The translations under genes were made by a program, and so were the position numbers. The notes under the pieces are model-generated. The model was not told where the DNA came from. It did no database searches and worked only from the letters and a program-made list of their open reading frames with translations. A stretch of DNA of 64,000 nucleotides from Crocodylus rhombifer (Eukaryota > Chordata > Crocodylia > Crocodylidae), in assembly GCA_038503035.1 (NCBI GenBank), contig JAVSML010001016.1, forward strand, positions 157,105 to 221,104. The letters run 5' to 3'. Shown here piece by piece: positions 49,122 through 58,409 of this stretch; the stretch's first letter is position 1, and each line of letters begins with the position of its first letter.

Positions 49122-50910
49122 GGGTGCATCCAGATAAGGCAAGAGGCACATGCGCACAGACGGGGCAACAGGCACATGTGGGAACGAAAAGAAAATGTTC
49201 CCTGCACTGCAAGTTTGCAGCATGGGGAGAAAGTTAGACCCCTGACGGGTCTAAAAAAATTGAAGTTTAAAAAACCAGGGCAGGGCACAGTTCCAGACCA
49301 TGTCCTGAGGCAACCGGAGGCTGGGTCCTCCATGCAGACACTCTGGCTGCCAGAGCGTCTCTACGGTTGGCCCCTCGCCCTGGGGCCAGTAAGTAAGGGG
49401 GAGGGGGGGCTGGAGGAGGGGGAGGGGACCATGGGGGGGACCCCCCCATCAGCCCCACCCATTCCCCCAACCCCTGCCCTACCCAACCCCCCCAATCACT
49501 TTTCTGCCCGGCCCCTTCCCCCACCATCCCCCCAAAGCCTTCCCTGCCTGACCCCAGCCCCCCAAGCCCCTCCCATAATTTAAAAAAAAAAACAAATCCC
49601 AGGACTTACTGGCAACTCCAACTGCTGTCTGGGGCCCCGCCCGCACAGTGCGGGGCAAGGCAACTCCAGCAGCCCCAGCCCCGGCCCTCCTGCCCCCCGC
49701 TGTCCTATCCTGCCCGGGGGGCTCTGCCAGGAGGCCCCAGAGCCCCCCCACCCCTGGTTCTAGGGTAAGTAGAGGCTTTTTTTCCCCCATTTATTTTTTC
49801 TTCTTTAAAAAAAGTAATGGTGCCTGGGGTCGTAGGAGGTAAGGCAGCAATTGGGGAGCTGGGGTGGGGCATGTGGGCCTTACAAGGGAGGTGGTAGCCC
49901 CTGTGGGGGCCATTTGGCCCCTGTTGGGGGACCAAATCCCCTGTGGGAGGACTGCAAAACATATATTCATGAAACATGCATTTAGAGTTTACATTATTAA
50001 TTATTATTATTATTATACATGCTTTAACACTGCAGATATATCAATAAAACATAGTCCAACTGATCGCCGTCTTTGTCTCTTTCACTCTCTCTCTTTACAG
50101 TGGTCTTTTGTTTTACTTCTGGAGGAACATGGATTTTGGTGTATTTTACAGAGTGACTTTGGGATTTTTTTATTTCTTTTTTAAAATCAGGGATTTTTCA
50201 GTTTTCCAATAGGAAACACCAGAATTCCTGCTAGCAAGCTGGCACCTTGGACCCAGCTGCCTGTGGCTGACCTCCTGGCCAAATGGAGCCAGGAGGACAA
50301 GCTTTGACAGTTCAAAGCAGGCGACCATACCCAGAACATCTTCCAGGCAATAGCTGCCCACATGGCCGTGCAGGGGCACACATGGCAGTAGTGCCACACA
50401 GAGGTCAACCCTGCAGCCACAGCCCACTGGCAGTTGGCCCAGACAAGCAGATGCCTCTGCTGGCCCTGCAGTTCACATCTGGGCCTGGCAGGTGCACAGT
50501 AGGTCACAGCCAGGCAGCAGCCCTAATTGCCAGACTGCTGCAGTGGGTAGAGGGTGCAGGGAACTCTCAGGGCTGCTTCAGCAGTCCAGCTGGCACAAGG
50601 GGTAGTGTCCCCAGGTACCAGTTGGCTGGTCCCCAGAAGCTCCTGAGAGCTAGTAGCCCTGAGCAACTTGCCAGGGCAGCTTTTTATATTGCTGGGGACA
50701 GCACAGGTGCTGGCTCCGGGCTCTAGCTCCCCCTGGCTGCAGATCCAGGAAGAGCCAGGCAGAGTTATTTTGCCCCAAGTGGCACAATTTCCTCCACAAC
50801 AAAGTGCATGTCTTGAGCATGTGTGCCGAGGCAAAAAGCCCCAGCTCAAATTTGCACCGCTTGTATTTGAGATGCTACAAGCACACATGCTCGCATGTGC
50901 GGACACACCC
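49122..50910. mobile_element. GC-rich TIR element, possibly Harbinger-like, 1789 bp
   Basis: The left end GGGTGCATCC and the reverse complement of the right end GGGTGTGTCC are inverted, and both are followed within about 25 bases by a GCACATGCG motif. The flanks are CTT on both sides (49119-49121 and 50911-50913). The interior holds C- and G-rich runs (49390-49520) and no transposase. The start GGGTGxxTCC resembles that of the 333-bp MITEs, so they may be one superfamily. Confidence 0.5.
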
Positions 50911-51222
50911 CTTAAGCCCTGACATTGGGAAAAAAAAAAATGAAGAAACAAGCCAACAATACATATTTTAATAGCACTAGCATTGAAAATCATTACAGAT
51001 TGTCAGAATGATATCAATATTATCAATTATGGCAGCTGGTTCAGTTTTCTTTGTTTAAGTTCTTCTGCTCATATTGAGTAATACTTCACTTCAAGAATAT
51101 CCTAACCTAGACCTAGGTAATGCTGCATTAATTACCACCCTCTGGTAACATATGGGCAGTGAGCATCTCATCCTCAAGAAAAAAATTTTTGATGCTCAGC
51201 CTTAAGTATATGGAAATCATAA

Positions 51223-51285
51223 AGAGATTAGGGTTGGAATGGACCTCAGGATTTCATCTACTCCAACAAAGCAGGTCCCCCATGG
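51223..51285 (-). mobile_element. CR1 LINE 3'-end fragment
   Basis: TTAGGGTTGGAATGGACCTC followed by TTCATCTACTCCAAC is the reverse complement of the CR1 3' end. Only the terminal ~60 bp is recognisable. The GC-rich sequence that follows (51290-51740) has no CR1 motif. Confidence 0.7.
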
Positions 51286-51289
51286 TGAG

Positions 51290-52719
51290 GGAGAGACTGG
51301 GGCTAGGGGGTGCTGCCAAGCCAGGGCACTGCATAGGGCCCCAGGACTGGGATGGGAAGCAGGACAAAGCCATGGGTGGCTCATCCAGGGTGCATGGGGT
51401 ATGGGAGAGGTGGCACCCTGCCACTGCACGCACATTCCCGGAGAGAGGGAAGCAAGGGGGGCATGTGCCCCCCCCCCAGATTTGTGTGCATGGCAGATGG
51501 AGGTTGCCCACTGTGGGCTTGGGTCTCCCTACCCTGTTGCCTTTCCCTTGGCAGCCCCATGCCACCGTGGTGATGCACCCCCTGTGCACCAGGCAGCAGC
51601 ATGGAGTTGTGCCCCCCACTGCTGCTGGGCAGGCAGAGGATGCACAGCAGACACAGGGCTCCTGGGAGAAGGGCAGCCTACATCCACCCTCACCCCACCC
51701 AGCTCTGCTCCAGCCATGTAGCTGGCTGGGGGAGTGAGGCATGTGTTCCACCTTTATATTTTAAAAAGGTGACCACCCTACCCACATCCTTGGGCTTCTG
51801 GGATACCCATTATAATTCCAAACAGCAAACTGGGGTCAGCCTCTGAAACCTTAAGCCATCTTGGTTTTTAAAAAAAAAACACCAAAAAACAAACAAACAA
51901 AAAAAACCCATAGGGCATATGGTCACCCTATTTAAATAACAAAGTTGGTCAAAGAAAAAAAAAAAAGCCTGGAGATACCTCAGTTGAAAGACAGCACTAT
52001 CTTTCCACCTAAAGCTACATTTTTCCCCTGTCTGGTAGAGTCCCTTTCTAATTTTTAGATATTGCTAAATATGTTTAGAGCAAGCCTTCTTCAAAGTTTC
52101 TCTCTTTTAAAGAAGAATAAATTATTCTTACTTTACTTCCTGTTACAGGGAAGATGTGATTTCTCAAAGTGTCTCAACTATGTAGGTCATGTGGCTTCCG
52201 AAAGCTTCACTCATGCTAAAAAGTTGTACAAAAAAAAAATGGAGTAGAGGATTTCTTTGTAGTGTTTCAAAAGGTCCCAGGTAAGGTTGCTTAATCACTT
52301 CCAATTTTATGGGCCTCACTTCCAGCAAGGAATATTCCTGTAGGGTGATGGTCTTTCTCTTTAATCTCCGATGACCTGGCTTCAACAGTTTTTCCTCCCC
52401 CACTCATATTAACCATTGTAAGTCTCTCTGTAGTATTTCCAAGTTGACACTCTCAGAAGAATAGAATACAGCAGGTACCGTTAATTAATTGGCGATTGTA
52501 AAATGATAGGAAATGAGAAGATCTGGATGCTTTGAGGCATGTTGAAGTCCCATTTATCGTTTCCCTTGATAATATTTAGCCTAAATCACAGCTGTTCCTG
52601 TCATCACCCAACAGGGAATAGATCAGGAACAAGCCAGATTACTTTCACCAAGTAGGGAGAACAGCCCCAATACAGCAAGCATTGTTGGTTTTAGCTGTTT
52701 TGGTCTAAAGACAGGCAAA
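51290..52719. other. Intergenic DNA with a small TIR repeat
   Basis: 51290-51740 is GC-rich with overlapping frames on both strands and no motif. At about 51768-51929, AGGTGACCACCCTA and the reverse complement of the far end AGGGTGACCATATG look like inverted ends of a ~160-bp MITE. Its flanks do not give a clear duplication. Confidence 0.4.
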
Positions 52720-52813
52720 CAAGATTCTTTGGGTAGGTGGATCTCTCTTTTATTAGACCAACTAGATTTAATTGGTCTAATAAGAGAAAATCCTTTCTAC
52801 CCAAAGAACCTTG
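52720..52813. repeat. Near-perfect foldback repeat (hairpin), 94 bp
   Basis: The arm 52720-52761 (CAAGATTCTTTGGGTAGGTG ... TTATTAGACCAA) and the reverse complement of the right arm to 52813 (CAAGGTTCTTTGGGTAGAAA ... TTATTAGACCAA) pair over about 42 bp. The loop is short (CTAGATTTAA). Related GGTCTAATAA sequence occurs at 47112. Confidence 0.85.
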
Positions 52814-54153
52814 CCTTTCTAGTACAGCAAAGCAGCTGAGCACCTACCTAGTCCATTCCTCCTGTACTGTACTATAAGGAAAGGGTCTGAAGCACATGCC
52901 CTACTGAACTGGGGCTTAAACATGTAAACCGAGGGAAGGGTTTTATATTTCCTTTTGATTTATCAAATACCAATTCAACTATTTTACCTAACATCATCAT
53001 TAAATCTGAGGATTCTTGTTGCTCAACTGAAGTCATTAAATTCAGTCAAATCAGGGGAGTCAAGCATCTTCCCCAGCCCACAGAACCATTGCATCTGTCT
53101 CAGTGATAGTCTAGTGGGCTGCTGGAAGTGCATGCCATTGGCTGCACACTGCTGTATGCCTCTGACACTGCTGACCAGGCAGGGTCCCATGCTGCTAGGC
53201 AGTGGACCCCCGTTCAACCAGAGTTCCCCACCACTGCATGCTCCTGTCTCATTTCAGACGTGTCCCCAGACTTACATTGCTGTCTAAATCAGGCCCCACA
53301 GACAGGGCCTGGGAGGGAGCCCCAGAGATCTGGATCCAGCTCAGGGTAAGTATTACTGCCTCAAATTAAACTGTTCTGAGGGAACGTGGATTTCTTCTCC
53401 CTTCCACATTCAGCTAAGTGAGTTTATTGGCTGTATGTGCAGATAAAAATTAAAATTGTACACAGGATTGTCAATTTTTCCACATACTGTTGGCACAGAA
53501 CTGACATTTGTGGCTAACGGAAAACTGAAGCAGTTGTGATGTGTAGGCCTCTATGTATAGGTGACACAGAGCAAACAGCCAGGCTATGACATCAAACTAA
53601 TTTTGCATAACAGAAAGCTGTGTTTACATCTCAAAGGGGGGCCAGTATCCTGGTGCTGAAATCTGTCTGGAACCAGACACAGCAAGCTGAAGTGACAAAT
53701 GCATGAAGTATTGAGTGGATTGTGTTAGGAATGTTTAGATAAACTACGGTCTCTCGCAATTTAAAAGAAAGAAAATAAAGGAAGTATCCTGCTGTTAAAG
53801 GTATGCTGACACTTTTCATATCCACAAAAAAGAATCGGGTCTGATCCAGTCCTGAAAGTTCCAGTGAAACAAAGACATTTTAATAAAGGAAATCAGGATC
53901 TTGGATTAGGATATTAAGATCATGTCTACCAGCCATCCATAAATTTGTGAATTTGGAGGGTAACTTCTGTTAAGGTAACAATAATCTGAATTATTGAGGA
54001 GCATTGGATTTGCAGCTGAATACAAAGGCTTAACCTGTGGCCTAGCAAAGCTGCTGACCACAAGGTAGAATAAGAGCCAAGCCAGCCATTTGCTTATGCC
54101 AAGTAACCATCTTAACTGTGTCAACCATTTTTCTGGAAAATGCAGCAATTAAA
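52814..54153. other. Intergenic DNA, nothing recognised
   Basis: No gene or element end is recognised. Confidence 0.4.
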
Positions 54154-54157
54154 CCTG

Positions 54158-54811
54158 TGTGCTGTAAACCAGCTACAGCAAGAAACGAGACAAGATACTG
54201 GGGCCCAAAAAAGATGGAAGACGGTATAACATGAGACAGAAAAACTGACTGGAATGTGAAAAATATCACATAATTGGTAATAGAATCTGAGATGAATATG
54301 TGCAAAAAGGTGAATGGTGTGATTGGTGAAGAAGCCTCCAGAAGCTTCCACATTTTGGTCAAAGTGTGCCCATTGACTGAAGAATAGCAGAAGTCAAGGT
54401 CTTAGACATGCACTCATAGCAAAGACATGTAAATGAATGAAATGCATAGGCAATTCCATGCTAATGAAGCAAACAGTAAACAGAGGCAGAGCTTGAGATA
54501 GGAGGAGAAATGGGTGGAACATAGGAGGGGCAAGGGTAGAATAAATGTTAATGGGTATAAACCAAAGTGTATAAATATGGGGGAAAAAATATTGTTTGTG
54601 GCTGCTCCCCGTGTTCATAGACTGGGTGTCTGTGAGGGAGCTTGCCCAAAGCTGTCTCCATTCTGAATAAAGCTGTTGTGAGCGATGTGTGCTGGTGTTT
54701 GCTCCCTGCTCTACTCTGGCTAATAAGTATCAGGATCCATGAGCGATTGGACCATCGTCTCCCTAGCTGTTGGATGCTGCATGGAGTTGGGATCTAAAAA
54801 CTTCAACAACA
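54158..54811 (+). mobile_element. Solo LTR with TATA box and poly(A) signal
   Basis: Starts TGTGCTGTAAACC, ends CTTCAACAACA, and is flanked by CCTG on both sides (54154-54157 and 54812-54815), a 4-bp duplication as gammaretroviruses make. TATAAATA lies at 54570-54577 and AATAAA at 54666-54671, about 90 nt apart, which fits the U3-R-U5 order. No retroviral genes adjoin it. The promoter elements are clear; the left boundary is the weaker part. Confidence 0.65.
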
Positions 54812-54815
54812 CCTG

Positions 54816-55348
54816 TGGGGACTGCTGTCCAGACGGTTGCCTACTGGAACATTGAAGGAGGGTTTTTCCCTCTCTCCCCCTCCGGTGAAGGCCAAGAAGC
54901 TATCTGATTTGGCTCTGTAGCAAAGGGACTCATCCCATAAGATTATGCTTATTCTTGGCAATTAATACTGTTTTTGTCTACTATAAACTCCTTGCATTGC
55001 TTGGAATGACCCCGAGTCCATTTAAATTCTCCTCTCACATTTCCCACCTTGCTCAAAATTTGTTAGCAATACCACATCTTTTCCCCAAAAATTATCCTAC
55101 CAAAATTGGTGTGTGCATCTTAAGCTTTTGTGCCTAGAATAGAAACATGTAGACATTGAAAAGAAGCAACAGCTGTCTTACATTTTCTTTTCTCTGGTAT
55201 TTGTAAGGGGGGTGGGTAACAGTGGAGTAGTTGTACCTGCTTTGATTTCTTCTCCACCTAAAGTTAAAACCCAACTGCTCAGCAACCTCAGTGGCATTTG
55301 CATTCAGGCAGCATTGATAGAGTAAATAGGCTTCATAGCTCATTATAG
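54816..55348. other. Intergenic DNA, nothing recognised
   Basis: No gene or element end is recognised between the solo LTR and the hAT-like MITE. Confidence 0.4.
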
Positions 55349-55356
55349 ATCTATAT

Positions 55357-55612
55357 CAGGGGTGTCAAAGATCCAACCTACAGAGTCCTTTCATTTGGCC
55401 CACAAGGCTGCCCGTGTGCATCTCACATAACTCATACACAAGGCTACATGTGCATCCATTTCAGACCGGCAATGTGGATTAGATCCATCATGTGGAGCCA
55501 CTGTGCAGGCCCGATCTGGTGCACAAGCCAGATCCACTCCACTCAGCCTGCCTGTAGACCCACCCCATGCTACTCATCCAACCCACAGGGACTGATGCAT
55601 TTGACATCCCTG
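55357..55612. mobile_element. hAT-like MITE, 256 bp
   Basis: CAGGGGTGTCAAA at the left and CAGGGATGTCAAA (reverse complement of the right end) are inverted repeats with one mismatch. The 8-bp flanks ATCTATAT (55349-55356) and ATCTATCC (55613-55620) match at 6 of 8. Non-coding. Confidence 0.8.
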
Positions 55613-55797
55613 ATCTATCCAATTCCTGATAATTGCTTGTCACTCCACTGATGTTAAAAAAACCCCAACACTCTCCTGTTTAATAACCTTGGTGCTCCAC
55701 TAATTGAGCTCTCTTTTGTTTGGCGTCTTTGCTGAATGTTAGCTACTCCTAACCTCTTTTCTCCTATTTCACAGCCCTGCAGACAGTGTCTCCCTCT

Positions 55798-56398
55798 TGT
55801 TAGAAATATTATTAAAAATGCATTATCAATAAGTCTTGTTAAAACAGTGCAGCTGTCAGCCCTCCCTGGTGAGAGAGCTGGGAGAGCTACTGAGAGCTCT
55901 TTGTATTAAGGTATCACTCCCTCTTTGTTTTGCAAAGTTACTATCTCTTTGTTACAGTAAAGCATATACTCCTCAGCTTTTCTCATGCAGATAAGAGTAA
56001 ATTGCAGTTCTAGCCTTGAAGCAAGGAAAGATGCAAACTCTTGTAACCTCAAATATTGTCTACCCATGCGCAATGAATTAATACGTATAAGCCTATCCGC
56101 CCCGCATACTTAAGTAGTTAATTATAATACACATGCGACGCATGATTTGACGTATTCACATACATGTTTGTATGAATCAGAAATGAGTTGTAAAAGTTCC
56201 TCCTTCTCCACATGTGGTCAGGAGAGAGGGGATAAAGCCAGCTGGGCAGTTTCCCTCGGGGGCAGCAGAGTGTTTGATCTTTTGTCTCTCTCTCTGACCC
56301 TATTTGCAAATATATACCTTTTGTGTTGCTAATAGAGTGTGTCTGTGGCTGAAGGTTTTTTTTCGCCTCCCGAGAAACGAACCGCGATTTTTACATCA
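55798..56398 (+). repeat. 5' LTR of the ERV
   Basis: Starts TGTTAGAAAT, matching the 3' LTR start at 63719. The end is placed at a CA a few bases before the primer site (CA at 56394-56395 or 56397-56398). Within it are a TGACGT half-CRE (56148-56153), the palindrome CATGCGACGCATG (56132-56144), a possible TATA variant GGGATAAAGCC near 56228, and CT-repeats near 56285. I see no canonical AATAAA; AATAGA near 56331 is a possible weak substitute. The U3/R/U5 limits are not certain. Confidence 0.9.
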
Positions 56399-56403
56399 AT
56401 AAT

Positions 56404-56421
56404 TGGCGCCCAACGTGGGGC
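56404..56421 (+). promoter_or_regulatory. Retroviral primer binding site, tRNA-Lys1,2 type
   Basis: TGGCGCCCAACGTGGGGC is the 18-nt complement of the 3' end of tRNA-Lys1,2, the type used by Mason-Pfizer monkey virus and several lentiviruses. It sits just after the 5' LTR, where minus-strand DNA synthesis is primed. Exogenous gammaretroviruses mostly use tRNA-Pro or Gln. Confidence 0.9.
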
Positions 56422-56627
56422 TTCTCGAGGACTACCCCGGAATTCAGTGACGGAGAGCCTCCGGTACCAGGGGAAGTGCGCACCGAGCCGACTTTGGACT
56501 TGCCCCTGGAATTTGAGGTTTAAGTCCGAATATCTGGGAAGTTAAAGGAAGTATCCCATGTAAATTCTGAGTTTCTGGAGAGGCAGACACACTTTGGAAT
56601 TTGGATCGAGATCTCTGGGGTATCTGA

Positions 56628-56633
56628 GTGAGT
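56628..56633 (+). promoter_or_regulatory. Candidate leader splice donor
   Basis: GTGAGT, followed by AT, is a strong donor match about 205 nt after the primer site and 8 nt before the first in-frame ATG of gag (56636). It could join to an acceptor in 3' pol to make the env mRNA. Confidence 0.55.
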
Positions 56634-56635
56634 AT

Positions 56636-58355
56636 ATGAATTCCCTTTGCCCAATCTGGTGTACGGATCTAAACAAAGGATGTGTAAGTTTGCTGAGAAA
56701 TTCTAGGCTCAGCTCTCATTGTAAATCATCTGTTGTTGAGATCTTTTTGGTATTTGGTGTGCCTTGGGTGCATTTTTGTGGGCAAACGGGTACGAGTCGC
56801 TCTCGTGTAGAAAACAATATTGATACCCCTCTAAAAGTCTTATTACGTCATTTTAATAAATTTGCAAAGCCGGCCGATTATGGAATAAAAATGAAAAAAG
56901 GTGATTTAACTAAGTTTTGTCAACTCGAGTGGCCAACATTTGGGGTCCACTGGACCCCGAAAGGATCCTTTGTGCTAAAAGAAGTGATAGCTATCCATGA
57001 AATTGTTATGCAGAATGGGTATTGGAATCAGTTTCCTTATATTGATTGTTGGTTGTGGGTGGTTCAAAATCAGCCACCTTGGATTAAGAATTACTTAGTA
57101 AAGTCTCATGTGATGCTTGTTAAGAAAAAGACTCGGGGGGGGGGGGGCGCCTGTACTTCCTGAGTCTAATGAGGGGGGGGATTCTGAATTGGCTGAGTAC
57201 CGGACCCGCGCTCCGGTTGCCCTGTCGGGTAGCGAAGATGAGTCAGATGCCTCCTCGGGGTCCAGTCCTTCTGCACCACTGCCCCCTCCCTTAGGGAGAC
57301 CACCACCGACGTACCAATGCATACCTAATGAGTTAGAGCGTGAGCCTCAGCCAAGTGCCTCATCTGAATCAGGAAATAAGGGTTATTATTTGCGCAAGCC
57401 TGTAGAGTCACAGCCGGTGTTGAACTGTCCGATGCGAGAGGTTATTGGGGAAGGAGGCACTGCAACTTTTGTCTACACCCCATTTAGCACTTCAGATTTA
57501 TTTAACTGGAAGAATCAGAGCCCCTCTTTTCGTGAAGACCCTGAAAAGATGAGGGACCTGTTCCGATCTATTGGGCAGACTCATCGACCCACTTGGGCTG
57601 ATGTCCAGATGATGCTCCAGACCCTCCTAACCCCGGAGGAGAGGAGATTAGTGTTGGGGACAGCGGAACGTATTGCGGTGGCTAGAGTTGAGTCAGAAGG
57701 TGCTGCTAGTCGTACTCTGCGTGATACCTGCCCTGTAGAGGAGCCAAGATGGGATAATCATACTGCAGAGGGCAGAGAGCTGAGTGCACGGTATCTGGGG
57801 ATTATAGTGGAAGCAATGGGAAAGGCAGTGCCTCGGATTACCAATCTGTCTAAATTGTATGAGGTGAGACAGGGAAAAGAGGAGAATCCCTCAGCTTTCC
57901 TTGGGAGGCTGTATGAGGCGTTTCGCAGGTTTTCGGATCTGGATCCAGAAGCCCCAGATAACCAGCGTATGGTAAATCTTATGTTTATTGGTCAATCTGC
58001 TGCTGATATCCGTAAGAAGTTACAGAAAACTGAGGGAGGTGCTGGGAAACCGATTTCAGAGCTGGTGGAAATTGCATATAAGGTGTATGGGAATCGTGAG
58101 CAAGTGCAGGAGCGCAAGGAGGATAAAAAGGCTCAGCAACAGATGGCAGCACTAGCAGCTGCTATAACTGGAGGGAACCCTGGAAAGGCTGGGATACAGA
58201 AGAGGAAGGGAGAAAGAGTGGGAGCAGATGTTTGTGCCTATTGCAAAGAGAAAGGACACTGGAAGAGGGAATGCCCGAAGTTAAAGGAGAAGAGAGAGGG
58301 GGAACCGAGAGGTCACCTCATGCGGGCAGAAGACAAGGGTGAGGATTCAGAATGA
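56636..58355 (+). pseudogene. gag: ERV gag, one frameshift at a poly-G run
   Basis: Encodes the structural polyprotein of the particle. The first frame (ATG 56636 to stop 57163) has a 47-codon N-terminal extension ending in a hydrophobic stretch (IFLVFGVPWVHF). It continues into the MA domain (CGQT at 56777, then EWPTFGVHW and QNQPPWIKNYL). The frame is then lost at G13 (57135-57147). The second frame (open from 57117) carries a late motif PPTY (57303-57314), the capsid (WADVQMMLQTLLTPEERRLV), a major homology-like region (QGKEENPSAFLGRLYEAF), and a CCHC knuckle with C at 58233, C 58242, H 58257, C 58272. It ends in TGA 58353-58355. The shift equals one base too many or two too few in the run. 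It could be a real lesion or a homopolymer sequencing error. The usual Met before GQT is a Cys codon here. Confidence 0.88.
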
Positions 58356-58409
58356 AGGGGACAGGGATCTAAGACCACTACCCTTCGGGTTGGAGCCCGA
58401 GAAGATCCC
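58353..58409 (+). promoter_or_regulatory. Candidate gag-pol UGA readthrough signal
   Basis: The gag stop UGA (58353-58355) and pro-pol are in the same frame, with no other stop between. After an 8-nt purine-rich spacer (AGGGGACA) GGGATCT (58364-58370) can pair with AGATCCC (58403-58409), all 7 bases. Inside the 32-nt loop a second helix CGGG/CCCG (58386-58389 with 58396-58399) or ACCC/GGGT (58380-58383 with 58387-58390) can form. Gammaretroviruses make Gag-Pol by suppressing a stop with a structure placed 8 nt downstream. The structure here is inferred by eye. Confidence 0.7.

Noticed and set aside
51159..51751. Long frames on both strands (192 codons + and 165 codons -)
   Set aside because: GC-rich DNA downstream of a CR1 end; both strands open, no recognisable family.
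56594..56635. Starting gag at TTG 56594
   Set aside because: A non-ATG start has no support here, and the region spans the candidate splice donor. The ATG at 56636 is preferred.
57135..57147. Programmed frameshift in gag at the G run
   Set aside because: Retroviral frameshifts occur at the gag-pro or pro-pol boundary, not between matrix and capsid. A lesion or read error is simpler, although slippage cannot be excluded.
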